Position numbers and translations under genes: made by a program | Assembly: GCF_016907435.1 (NCBI RefSeq) | Contig: NZ_JAFBBZ010000001.1 | Location: 3,472,001-3,536,000, forward strand | Length of the DNA: 64,000 bases | Direction: 5' to 3' | DNA from: Nocardioides salarius | Lineage (GTDB): Bacteria; Actinomycetota; Actinomycetes; Propionibacteriales; Nocardioidaceae | The notes under the pieces: generated by a model | What the model saw: only the letters and a program-made list of their open reading frames with translations | Database searches by the model: none | What the model was told of the DNA's origin: nothing | Part shown: one piece after another, positions 9,288 through 16,681 of the stretch | Numbering within the stretch: the stretch's first letter is position 1 | Layout of the letters: each line of letters opens with the position of its first letter

Positions 9288-9322
9288 CCCCGGGGCGCAT
9301 CCGATTTGGAGGCGCCCCGGGG
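9288..9322 (+). terminator. Rho-independent-like terminator after the UPF0182 gene
   Basis: An 11-bp perfect stem (CCCCGGGGCGC at 9288-9298, GCGCCCCGGGG at 9312-9322) with a 13-base loop begins 15 bases after the stop codon. The downstream tract (CCTTGTGT) is only weakly T-rich, as is usual for actinobacterial terminators. Confidence 0.7.
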
Positions 9323-9347
9323 CCTTGTGTAAGTTGGTGATCACCGA

Positions 9348-9421
9348 CGCGGGGTGGAGCAGCTCGGTAGCTCGCTGGGCTCATAACCCAGAGGTCGCAG
9401 GTTCAAATCCTGCCCCCGCTA
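9348..9421 (+). tRNA. Initiator tRNA-fMet (anticodon CAT)
   Basis: A complete 74-base cloverleaf without encoded CCA. The anticodon loop is CTCATAA. Initiator hallmarks are the three G:C pairs next to the anticodon loop (CTGGG/CCCAG) and the unpaired first acceptor position (C1 opposite T72). The D-arm is GAGCAGCTCGGTAGCTC and the T-arm GCAGG-TTCAAAT-CCTGC. Its 3' end abuts a terminator, and an integrase gene faces it 167 bases away, which makes it the likely attachment site for the element that follows. Confidence 0.97.
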
Positions 9422-9427
9422 CAAGAA

Positions 9428-9467
9428 AGTGGCCCCTGACCTGCGGAAACGCAGTGCGGGGGCCACT
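9428..9467 (+). terminator. Terminator hairpin after tRNA-fMet
   Basis: The outer stem AGTGGCCCC (9428-9436) pairs with GGGGCCACT (9459-9467). It encloses a second perfect stem CTGCG-GAAA-CGCAG (9441-9454) with a GNRA-type loop. It lies 6 bases beyond the tRNA and ends in TAGCTTCTT. It probably ends tRNA transcription and lies just inside the presumed att junction. Confidence 0.8.
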
Positions 9468-9588
9468 TAGCTTCTTGAGCCACATAGCTTTGTGCCGCGT
9501 TTATGTCCCGGAAACCTCCGCGTTGGCATGCCACTGTGGTCCCGGGGTTGGGGCCAGGCTGGCGCTCGAGGCGGCCGCCTGGGCGACG

Positions 9589-10767
9589 TCAGACGTCCGA
9601 TTTGGTCGTCGTGGCTTTGCCGGCGAAGGACTGAAGGATGTGCGTCACGTCGGGTGTCGTCCTGTCCTTCTCGATGTAGAACTCTTTGGTGATCGCGTCT
9701 GAGGAGTGGCCGAGAACGCGGGCCGCGGTGTCCGAGTCGACTAGGCGGTCGATCAAGGTCGCGACGGTCTTGCGGAAGGTGTGTGGCGTCACCCAGTCGA
9801 AGCCTGTGTCTGCTCGGATTGTGCGCCACCGCCGCTCGATGTTGCCGACTTGGTGCCATGTGCCGTTGCGGGTGGCGAAGACGGCGTTGTAGTGATTCGG
9901 TCGTTGCTCGACACGTCGCCTCATCAGAACATCGACTGCGAACGGCGGCAGGGCGATGGTGCGCTTCGAAGAATCGGACTTCGGCTTGGGCTTGCGGTAG
10001 GTGCCCTTTCCCGTCTCCGTCTTGATCGTGCCGCTGATAGACACGGTCGGTGGCGTCGCACTCAAGTCGATGTCCGTCCATCGGATGGCGAGTACTTCTC
10101 CGATCCGGCAGCCCGTGGCGAGTAGCAGGTCAATGATGTCGGGCATGTCCTGGTTCGGCTTCGGACCGGGCCGCTTCTTGGTCATCCAGGAGTCCACGGC
10201 AGAGCGGACGGCGTTAAGGTCCTCCACCGAGAGCGCTTGGACGTCCTTCTTCTGGCCTCGAAGCCGTGATGTGGAGGAGACCGGGTTGGCTGGGAGCGCG
10301 TCGTCGATGACCGCGGCGTCAAACATCATCTTGAGGACCGTCTTGGTCTTCTTGCGGCGGCTGTGGGAGTCCTGCGACCTGATTAGCCGTTCCAGGCGCC
10401 CAGCTGTTGCCTCCCGCAGGCGGATGTTGCCGATGGCTGGATTGATGACGTTCTCGATGACGCGTTGGTATTCGTTTGCGGTAGTTGCTTCGGAGCGCTG
10501 TTCGGCGCGATACAGCGAGAGCCAGATGTCGGCCACCTGGCTGATTCGCATGTCGGGGCCGATGAGGTCGCCGGACGGGGCGCTTCGGTCGGCGATCTTG
10601 GTCTTGAGTTCTCGCACTGCGGCGGCGGCGCTTCGACCGGTCCCCTTGATCTCGCGCGTGACGCCGTCGAAGTCTCGGAAGCGGGTTCGCGCGCGGTACA
10701 CGCCAGGGCGTACCTCGTTCGTTGTGATGCTCCCGAATGTTCCGATGGGGAGCGGGGGGCGAGCCAT
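9589..10767 (-). CDS. Tyrosine-type site-specific integrase
   Basis: A 392-residue phage/ICE integrase. The N-terminal SAM-like core-binding domain is around residues 70-160 and the catalytic domain follows. Catalytic motifs are TGCRIGEVLAIRWTDID (Arg), TPHTFRKTVATLID (His-x-x-Arg), LGHSSDAITKEFYI (Gly-His then Tyr). The start at 10767 (MARPPLPIGTFGS) is preceded by a strong GAAGGAAGG; the longer open frame upstream lacks a ribosome-binding site. It points toward tRNA-fMet, the arrangement of integrases that use a tRNA 3' end as att site. The excisionase-like gene is directly upstream. It looks intact. Confidence 0.93.
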   Translation of the reverse strand: MARPPLPIGTFGSITTNEVRPGVYRARTRFRDFDGVTREIKGTGRSAAAAVRELKTKIADRSAPSGDLIGPDMRISQVADIWLSLYRAEQRSEATTANEYQRVIENVINPAIGNIRLREATAGRLERLIRSQDSHSRRKKTKTVLKMMFDAAVIDDALPANPVSSTSRLRGQKKDVQALSVEDLNAVRSAVDSWMTKKRPGPKPNQDMPDIIDLLLATGCRIGEVLAIRWTDIDLSATPPTVSISGTIKTETGKGTYRKPKPKSDSSKRTIALPPFAVDVLMRRRVEQRPNHYNAVFATRNGTWHQVGNIERRWRTIRADTGFDWVTPHTFRKTVATLIDRLVDSDTAARVLGHSSDAITKEFYIEKDRTTPDVTHILQSFAGKATTTKSDV

Positions 10768-10793
10768 GTGCCTTCCTTCTTGACCTCTGAGCG

Positions 10794-11078
10794 CTAGCGA
10801 TGCCGCGGACGGGAGCGTCGTGACATGGAACCTAGTGTGCGGGATGTTGCTTGCTGGTCGCCCCCCGAGCGTCGACCCCCATCGTCGATGTCCGTTTCCG
10901 CCTGGAGGTCCAGGGTCTCGGCGTGGGCCTCGATCCATGCATCGAGATCGGAACGGCGGTACCGCAATGCGCCGCCGGCCTTCACCGCGCGTGGTCCGAA
11001 TCCCGGGCGTCGCGTGCGCCAGGTATAGAGCGTCGACTTAGCGATCCCGATGTAGGCAGCCGCCTGGGCAATGTTCAT
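10794..11078 (-). CDS. Excisionase-like helix-turn-helix DNA-binding protein
   Basis: Residues 1-55 form a MerR/excisionase-type winged HTH (MNIAQAAAYIGIAKSTLYTW, then RYRRSDLDAWIE), followed by a polar tail. Such proteins set the direction of integrase-mediated recombination. The start is taken as the ATG at 11078; the open frame reaches 11102, but those codons (MQQSPPAT) come from the terminal inverted repeat of the IS3 element that begins at 11089, so the native promoter has been displaced by the insertion. Whether the gene is still expressed is uncertain. Confidence 0.8.
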   Translation of the reverse strand: MNIAQAAAYIGIAKSTLYTWRTRRPGFGPRAVKAGGALRYRRSDLDAWIEAHAETLDLQAETDIDDGGRRSGGDQQATSRTLGSMSRRSRPRHR

Positions 11079-11121
11079 TGTCGCAGGGGGGGACTGCTGC
11101 ACGAGTAGGTGACAGGTCGGG

Positions 11122-11412
11122 TCACGCAGCCTGAGCTGCTGGTGTGGTCATGATGGTCTCGTACTCGATGGGGGTCAATCGGCCGAGCGAGGCCTGCCGA
11201 CGACGTCGGTGGTAGGCCCGTTCGATCCAGGTCACGATCGCGATCCGCAGCTCCTGGCGGGTGGCCCAGGAGCGCCGGTCCAGGACGTTCTTCTGCAGCA
11301 GCGCGAAGAAGCTCTCCATGGCGGCGTTGTCGCCGGCGGCGCCGACGCGGCCCATGGATCCGACCATGTGGTGGCGGTTCAGCGCGTGCACGAATTTCCT
11401 GCTGCGGAATTG
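11122..11412 (-). pseudogene. IS3 element A transposase orfB, 3' portion
   Basis: C-terminal part of a DDE transposase: it begins at FRSRKFVHALNRHH, continues with DNAAMESFFALLQKNVL carrying the catalytic Glu, and ends TTPAAQAA. The 5' portion is at 15671-16284. The break falls in the HSDRGSQ/FRSRKF segment just after the second catalytic Asp. Confidence 0.88.
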
Positions 11413-11419
11413 ACCAGGT

Positions 11420-12609
11420 TCAACCAGTCCATGCAACACCGGCTTGTTGGAGCAACTGTAGGTGCTCGTTGAATGCCTCGGATGGGGTCTTCCAGTCCAG
11501 GGTCTTGCGGGGTCTGGTGTTCAGGGCGTGAGCAACTGCTTCGAGCTCGTCGGCGGACCAGCGCGCTAGGTCGGTGCCCTTAGGGAAGTACTGCCGCAGC
11601 AGGCCGTTGGTGTTCTCGTTCGTCCCGCGCTGCCACGGCGATTGAGGGTCGGCGAAGAAGACCGGGATGTCTGTCTCGACGGTGAAGCGGGCGTGGGCCG
11701 ACATCTCCTTGCCGCGGTCCCAGGTCAGCGACCGCGCCAGCTGGGCTGGCAGCGTCGACATGGTGTTGGTGAGCGCGTTCTTCATCGTGATCGCGCCGTA
11801 GCCGGCCAGCGCCGGGCCGTTCCTGGGTGTCTCCTTGTGCCGATAGCCGACCTCGCGGGGAAGGTGAACCAGCATCGTGAACCGCGTGGTGCGATCGACG
11901 ACGGTGCCGATCGCTGAACGCTCCAGCCCGATCAGGAGGTCGCCTTCCCAGTGGCCGGGAACGGCACGGTCCTCGGCTTCTGCGGGGCGCTCGCTGATCA
12001 GCGTCTCGGGCGTGACGTGGGCCCAGGTCTTGCGCCGTGATCGTTCCCGTGGCGCGCGCAGCGCGCGGCCCGTGCGCAGGCACCAGACCAGCTCGCGCTT
12101 CAACGCGCCGCGGCCCTGGATGTAGAGCGACTGGTAGATCGCCTCGTGGCTGATGCGCATGGCTTCATCATCGGGGAAGTCGACCTTGAGCCGGTTGCTG
12201 ATCTGCTCTGGACTCCACGCCGTGGACCACCGGCGATGCTTGCGGTGCGGCTTGTTGACGCCCGTGAACCGCGGTGGCTCCGGACCGCGGATGACCCTCC
12301 CGTCCGGGGTCGTGATCTGTCCCGACAACCGATCTTGGACGTAGGCATGCAGGCGGGGGTTGGTGACGAGCTTCGCGGCCTTCGGACGCTTGGCTGTCAT
12401 GTCGGCCTTCCACTGCGCGACCGATGCTCGGTACTCGAGCTTCCCGAGTCGGGGTGGTCGTAGAGACCCTGGACCGCCGCGAGTGGCCGCGTTGCGCCGC
12501 AACTCGCGCGACACCGTTGCGGGGTCGCGGCCGATTGCTCGGGCGATCTCGCGCACCCCCACGCTCTGGGCCCGTAGCAGGGCGATCTCCTCGCGCTCAG
12601 CGAATGACA
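11420..12609 (-). pseudogene. IS30-family transposase, C-terminal portion
   Basis: Carries the HTH segment VREIARAIGRDPATVSRELR and the DDE catalytic domain: GHWEGDLLIG (Asp), SLTWDRGKEM (Asp), and NENTNGLLRQYFPKG (Glu). The N-terminal ~79 residues lie at 15386-15623 beyond the inserted IS3 element B. Joining the two parts restores GRYLSFAEREEIALL in frame. An internal GTG start at 12562 leaves a long open frame, but the protein would lack its N-terminal part. Confidence 0.88.
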
Positions 12610-12664
12610 GGTTGTCGCGTGCCGGGTCTGATGGAGGCTCTCATTCCACGGAAGGATGAGAGTC

Positions 12665-12985
12665 ATGGCAGCACCGAGGAAGTATCCCGAGGAGCTTCGG
12701 GAGCGGGCAATCAGGATGGCGGTCGATCTGCGGCGTGACCCGGCGACCAGGACCGGCGCACTGAAGCGGGTCGGCGATCAGCTGGGGATCAATCCCGAGA
12801 CGTTGCGCAACTGGGTCTCCCAGGCCGAGGTCGACGAGGGCCACCGTCCCGGCGTCAGCAGCACCGAGGCGCAGCGCATCGCCGAGCTCGAGCGTGAGGT
12901 CAAGGAGCTACGGCGGGCCAACGAGATCTTGCGGACGGCCTCGGCTTTTTTCGCCGCGGCGGAGCTCGACCGCAAGCTGAAGTGA
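12665..12985 (+). CDS. IS3 element B orfA (transposase HTH subunit), copy 1
   Basis: A ~106-residue OrfA with a Tnp_1/IS3-type HTH (YPEELRERAIRMAVDLRRD, LGINPETLRNWVSQAEVDEG) and a C-terminal leucine-zipper coiled coil (IAELEREVKELRRANEILRT). The ATG at 12665 is well spaced from GAAGG; the upstream ATG at 12656 is too close. It overlaps orfB by 4 bases (12982-12985), with a TTTTTT slippery stretch upstream typical of IS3 programmed -1 frameshifting. Confidence 0.92.
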   Translation: MAAPRKYPEELRERAIRMAVDLRRDPATRTGALKRVGDQLGINPETLRNWVSQAEVDEGHRPGVSSTEAQRIAELEREVKELRRANEILRTASAFFAAAELDRKLK

Positions 12986-13518
12986 CCACGGCGGTGCTGG
13001 TCGAGTACATCGACCAGCACCGGGCGAGGTTCGGGGTCGAGCCGATCTGCACCGTCCTACGCAAGGCAGGGATGCAGATCGCCCCGAGCACCTACTACGC
13101 CGCGAAGTCCCGGCCGCCCTCGGCACGCGCTGTCGCCGACGCGCAGCGCCTGGAGGTGATCCGGCAGGTCCACACCGACAACTACGGCGTCTACGGGGTC
13201 CGCAAGATGCACGCCGAGCTCAACCGGCGCGGTCACCGTATCGCCAGGTGCACCGTGCACCGGCTGATGCGCGCCGAGGGGCTGCGCGGGATCAGCAGAG
13301 CCAAAGGGCCGCGCACCACGATCCCCGGCACCGGCCCGGATGCCCGCCCGGACCTGCTGGACCGCGACTTCAAGGCACCTGCACCGAATCGTGTCTGGGT
13401 CGCGGACATCACCTACTGCCGCACCTTCGCCGGCTGGGTCTACGCCGCGTTCGTCATCGACGTCTACTCCCGCCGAGTGGTGGGCTGGCAGCTGTCGAAG
13501 AGCCTGCGCACCGACCTG
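12982..13518 (+). pseudogene. IS3 element B orfB, 5' portion, copy 1
   Basis: N-terminal part of the DDE transposase, including HTH_21 (YGVYGVRKMHAELNRRGHRI) and the first catalytic Asp (VWVADITYC). It is interrupted after SLRTDL by the IS256 element; the remainder is at 14960-15370. Intact versions are copies 2 and 3. Confidence 0.93.
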
Positions 13519-14951
13519 AGTTGAGTCCAGGGACGTGGTGTACGACGGGCCCGCTGTGAGCGTGGCGTCCTGACACAGCGACGGCCACCGCGTGATCCTT
13601 CAGAAGACCTTGCGAAGTCCGACTGAAGGAGTCACCACGATGACCGTCGACCCCAACTCTATTGACCTTCCCACGTTCATGGCCGAGCACCTGCAGCGCG
13701 CCGAGCCCGACCTTCTCCGATCGATGCTGTCCACGTTCGTGCAGGCGTTGATGTCGGCCGAGGCGGACGCGATCTGCGGCGCTCCCTACGGCGAGCGCAG
13801 CCCGGAACGGACCAACTCCCGCAACGGCTACCGGGTCCGGGACTTCGACACCCGCACCGGCACGATGGAGGTCGCGATCCCCAAGCTGCGCGAGGGGTCC
13901 TACTTCCCTGACTGGCTGCTCGAGCGCCGCCGGCGGGCCGAGCGGGCGCTGACCACGGTGGTGGCGACCTGCTACCTGCTCGGGGTCTCGACACGGCGGA
14001 TGGAGAAGCTGGTCGAGACCCTCGGCATCACCCGGTTGTCGAAGTCGCAGGTCTCGGTGATGGCCAAGGAACTCGACGCCCACGTCGAGGACTTCCGGAC
14101 CCGGCCCCTCGACGCCGGCCCGTACACGTTCGTGGCCGCGGACGCGTTGACGATGAAGGTCCGCGAGGGCGGCCGCGTGGTCAACACCCACGTGCTCGTC
14201 GCGACCGGCGTCAACGCTGATGGGCACCGCGAGATCCTCGGACTCGACATCTGCTCCGCGGAGTCCGAGGCCGGCTGGCTGACCCTGTTCCGCGGCCTGA
14301 ACGCCCGTGGCCTGTCCGGGGTCAAGCTGGTCACCTCCGATGCCCACTCCGGGCTCGTCGCGGCCGTCGGAGCGACCTTGGAGGGCGCCAGCTGGCAGCG
14401 GTGCCGCACCCACTACGCGGCCAACCTGATGGCGATCTGCCCGAAGTCCTCCTGGCCCGGGGTGAAAGCGATGCTGCACTCGGTCTACGACCAGCCCGAC
14501 GCCAAGGCCGTGCACGCCCAGTTCGACAAGCTCCTCGACACCGTGGCCGACAAGCTGCCCGAGGTCCACGACCACCTCGACGAAGCCCGGTCCGACATCC
14601 TCGCGTTCACTGCCTTCCCCAAGGAGATCTGGCGCCAGATCTGGTCCAACAACCCCAACGAAAGGCTCAACCGCGAGATCCGCCGCCGCACCGACGTCGT
14701 GGGGATCTTCCCCGACAGGACCTCCGCGATCCGCCTCATCGGCGCCGTGCTCGCCGAGCAACACGACGACTGGATCGAAGGCCGCCGCTACCTCGGACTC
14801 GACGTCCTGGCCCGCTCCCGCATGGCCCTGATCAACACCGACGAGACCACCATCGAGAAGGAGGACCTGACACCCGCCGCATTCACTGCCTAGAGTGCAG
14901 CCACCGGATCACGCGGTGGCCCCTTCATCCACCACGACCGTGGACTTGACC
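13519..14951 (+). mobile_element. IS256-family element (innermost of the nest)
   Basis: A 1433-bp element flanked by an 8-bp target duplication CCGACCTG (13511-13518 and 14952-14959). The ends are imperfect inverted repeats (AGTTGAGTCCAGGGACGTGG and GGTCAAGTCCACGGTCGTGG). Excising the element with one duplication restores IS3 element B orfB exactly to the sequence of copies 2 and 3. It is the youngest insertion in the nest. Confidence 0.96.
13640..14893 (+). CDS. IS256-family transposase
   Basis: A 417-residue mutator-type DDE transposase that looks intact. Catalytic Asp residues are in FVAADALTMKVREGG and VTSDAHSGLV, and the Glu is in NNPNERLNREIRRRTDVVG. The start is the ATG at 13640 (MTVDPNSIDLPTFMAEHL), preceded by GAAGGAG; an earlier in-frame codon at 13592 has no ribosome-binding site. 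Confidence 0.95.
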   Translation: MTVDPNSIDLPTFMAEHLQRAEPDLLRSMLSTFVQALMSAEADAICGAPYGERSPERTNSRNGYRVRDFDTRTGTMEVAIPKLREGSYFPDWLLERRRRAERALTTVVATCYLLGVSTRRMEKLVETLGITRLSKSQVSVMAKELDAHVEDFRTRPLDAGPYTFVAADALTMKVREGGRVVNTHVLVATGVNADGHREILGLDICSAESEAGWLTLFRGLNARGLSGVKLVTSDAHSGLVAAVGATLEGASWQRCRTHYAANLMAICPKSSWPGVKAMLHSVYDQPDAKAVHAQFDKLLDTVADKLPEVHDHLDEARSDILAFTAFPKEIWRQIWSNNPNERLNREIRRRTDVVGIFPDRTSAIRLIGAVLAEQHDDWIEGRRYLGLDVLARSRMALINTDETTIEKEDLTPAAFTA

Positions 14952-14959
14952 CCGACCTG

Positions 14960-15370
14960 GCGCTGGACGCTCTCGAGATGGGGCTGTGGACCCGCGAGCA
15001 CGCCGGCCAGGACACCACCGGCGTCATAGCCCACAGCGATAAGGGCGTTCAATACCTCGCGGTTCGCTACACCCAGCGCCTGGCCGAGGCCGGCGCCGTC
15101 GCATCCGTCGGGTCGACGGGCGACTCGTATGACAACGCCCTGGCCGAGGCGTTCAACTCGCTGTTCAAGGCCGAGCTGATCCGCAACAAGGGCCCCTGGA
15201 AGAACATCGACGACCTCGAGATCGCCGTCGCTGAGTACATCGACTGGTTCAACCACCGACGCCTGCACGGCGAGATCGGACTCGTCCCACCCGTCGAGTT
15301 CGAGGAAGAGCACTACCGGCACAACCCCGCGCCGACTACCGTCGACGCGTCACTTCAGAGCCTCCACTGA
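14960..15370 (+). pseudogene. IS3 element B orfB, 3' portion, copy 1
   Basis: C-terminal part of the IS3 DDE transposase with IAHSDKGVQYLAVRYTQRL (second Asp) and YDNALAEAFNSLFKAELIR (Glu). An internal GTG/ATG could start a 130-residue product, but it would lack the first catalytic Asp. Confidence 0.92.
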
Positions 15371-15385
15371 ACCCGGCACGCGACA

Positions 15386-15623
15386 GGTAGCGGCCAGTGG
15401 GTGTGAAAGTCAGATCGAACGGCGCCATGCCGCCAGCGTTGCGGAACCACCGCTGACCGACCGCTTGCGCCACGCCGACCACAACGGCGGCCTCGATGGG
15501 CAGGAGCCCTTTGGCGATCTCGGCCCAGAACGCTGCCTCGACGTGACGCTGGAACTTCGGGTGACCAGGCGAGCGAAGCTTCGGCCGGACCGCTCGATCT
15601 GCTGCTTGCTGACGACGCACCAC
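15386..15623 (-). pseudogene. IS30-family transposase, N-terminal portion
   Basis: Starts MVRRQQAADRAVRPKLRS and ends PTGRY at the insertion of IS3 element B. It is the natural N-terminus of the split IS30 transposase whose remainder is at 11420-12609. Confidence 0.85.
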
Positions 15624-15670
15624 TGAACACCTCCATGTCGAGGTGTTGCGACGACCGATTGATTCCGCCC

Positions 15671-16284
15671 TGGGATCCGCGGTCGCTGTGGACCACGCAG
15701 CCGGCGACGTCGCCGCGTCGGGCGACCGCGTTGTTGAGCGCTGCGACGGCTAGGCGGGACTTCATGCGCGAGTCGATGGAGTAGCCCACGATCCGGTTGG
15801 AGTAGACGTCCTTGATCGCGCAGAGGTACAGCTTGCCCTCGCTGGTGCGGTGCTCGGTGATGTCGGTCAGCCAGAACTCATTCGGGGCGTCGGCGTTGAA
15901 CTCGTGGCGGGTCACGCCGTGCTTGTCGACCACGGCGCACAGGTCGTCGTGGACCGGCGGGCCTGGCTGCTTGGCCTTGCCGCGCTTGGGCTTGCCGAAC
16001 GCGCTCCACCAGCCGTTGCTCGAGCAGATCCGCCACGCGGTGCGTTCTGCCATGGCCTCGCCTGCCTCGAGGGCTTCATCGATGAGGAAGCGGTAGTCGA
16101 ACTCGGGGTCGTCGCTGTGGGCGTCGAACAAGGCGTTGGCCCGGTAGGCCTCGACCAGCTCGGCGTCGTTGACCGGGCTGGCCAGCCAGCGGTAGTAGGG
16201 CTGGCGAGCGATCTTGAGCACCTGGCACGTCACCGTGACGGGGATGCCGTCCTCGGCCAGCTCGCGGGCGAGCGGGTACATCAT
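15671..16284 (-). pseudogene. IS3 element A transposase orfB, 5' portion
   Basis: Begins MMYPLARELAEDGIPVTVTC and includes ITEHRTSEGKLYLCAIKD preceded by WLTD (first Asp) and VVHSDRGSQ (second Asp), where the IS30 element interrupts. Its ATG overlaps the orfA stop in AAAATGATG. Confidence 0.9.
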
Positions 16285-16583
16285 TTTCCCGGCAGGTTGG
16301 TCTGGGAGAGATAGGCCGCCGCGCGGCGCAGGACCTCGTTCTCCTGCTCCAGCAGCCGCAACCGCTTGCGAAGCTCCCGGTTCTCAGCAGCCTGCTCGCT
16401 CGTCGGGCCGGGCGTGGCGCCGTCCTCGACATCGGCCTTCTTCATCCACCCCGTCAGGCAGGACTCGCTGATCCCGAAGTCAGCAGCGATCTGCTTGAGG
16501 TGGACGCCTGGCTCACGGCTGCGCGCGACGCGCACGACGTCGTCACGGAACTCCTGGGGATAGGGCTTGGGCACGGTGTACAT
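16281..16583 (-). CDS. IS3 element A orfA (HTH subunit)
   Basis: A 100-residue OrfA with an IS3-type HTH (YPQEFRDDVVRVARSREPG, then IAADFGISESCLTGWMKKAD) and a coiled-coil leucine zipper (LRLLEQENEVLRRAAAYLSQ). The start is the ATG at 16583 (MYTVPKPYP), 36 bases inside the right inverted repeat. It ends PGK-stop in GGAAAATGA, where orfB begins. Confidence 0.9.
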   Translation of the reverse strand: MYTVPKPYPQEFRDDVVRVARSREPGVHLKQIAADFGISESCLTGWMKKADVEDGATPGPTSEQAAENRELRKRLRLLEQENEVLRRAAAYLSQTNLPGK

Positions 16584-16681
16584 CCTTCCAGCGGCACCTC
16601 TCGGCACCACAGATCAGATGTCACCTACTCGTGCAGCAGTCCCCAGAACCCGCGGAGAACCTGGGGCGCTTCAGATCGACC

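Larger units (their letters stand above)
12613..15385 (+). mobile_element. IS3-family element B, copy 1, inserted in the IS30 element
   Basis: The ends are TGTCGCGTGCCGGGT and its inverse complement, followed by GGAGGCTC-like inner repeats. A 3-bp target duplication GGT is present (12610-12612 and 15386-15388). The element would be 1332 bp but carries a 1433-bp IS256 element plus its 8-bp target duplication. Copies 2 and 3 at 43554 and 52576 are uninterrupted and give the same protein sequences. Confidence 0.95.
11413..15670 (-). mobile_element. IS30-family element inserted in IS3 element A
   Basis: The terminal repeats are imperfect (TTCAACCAGTCCATGCAACACC at one end, ATCAATCGGTCGTCGCAACACC at the other). 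A TG dinucleotide at 11411-11412 and 15671-15672 is consistent with a 2-bp target duplication. The transposase reads leftward and is itself split by the IS3 element B at 12613-15385. Without that insertion the element is about 1482 bp, normal for IS30. Exact ends are inferred from the reconstructed host frame. Confidence 0.82.
11089..16644 (-). mobile_element. IS3-family element A (outermost of four nested insertion sequences)
   Basis: The ends are a perfect 26-bp inverted repeat (11089-11114 and 16619-16644), GGGGACTGCTGCACGAGTAG followed by GTGACA. The element reads leftward with orfA 16281-16583 and a split orfB. It is interrupted at 11413-15670 by an IS30 element. Removing the insertion and one copy of the TG duplication gives an element of about 1296 bp with a continuous orfB. 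The left end lies 10 bases upstream of the excisionase start. No clear target duplication is seen at its own ends (flanks AGG and AGA). Confidence 0.88.

Noticed and set aside
6192..9344. 1050-codon open frame on the minus strand
   Set aside because: Antisense of the UPF0182 gene, rich in Val, Gly and His runs typical of shadow frames; UPF0182 on the other strand is well supported.
13454..14764. 436-codon minus-strand frame over the IS256 element
   Set aside because: Antisense of the IS256 transposase, which has all catalytic residues.
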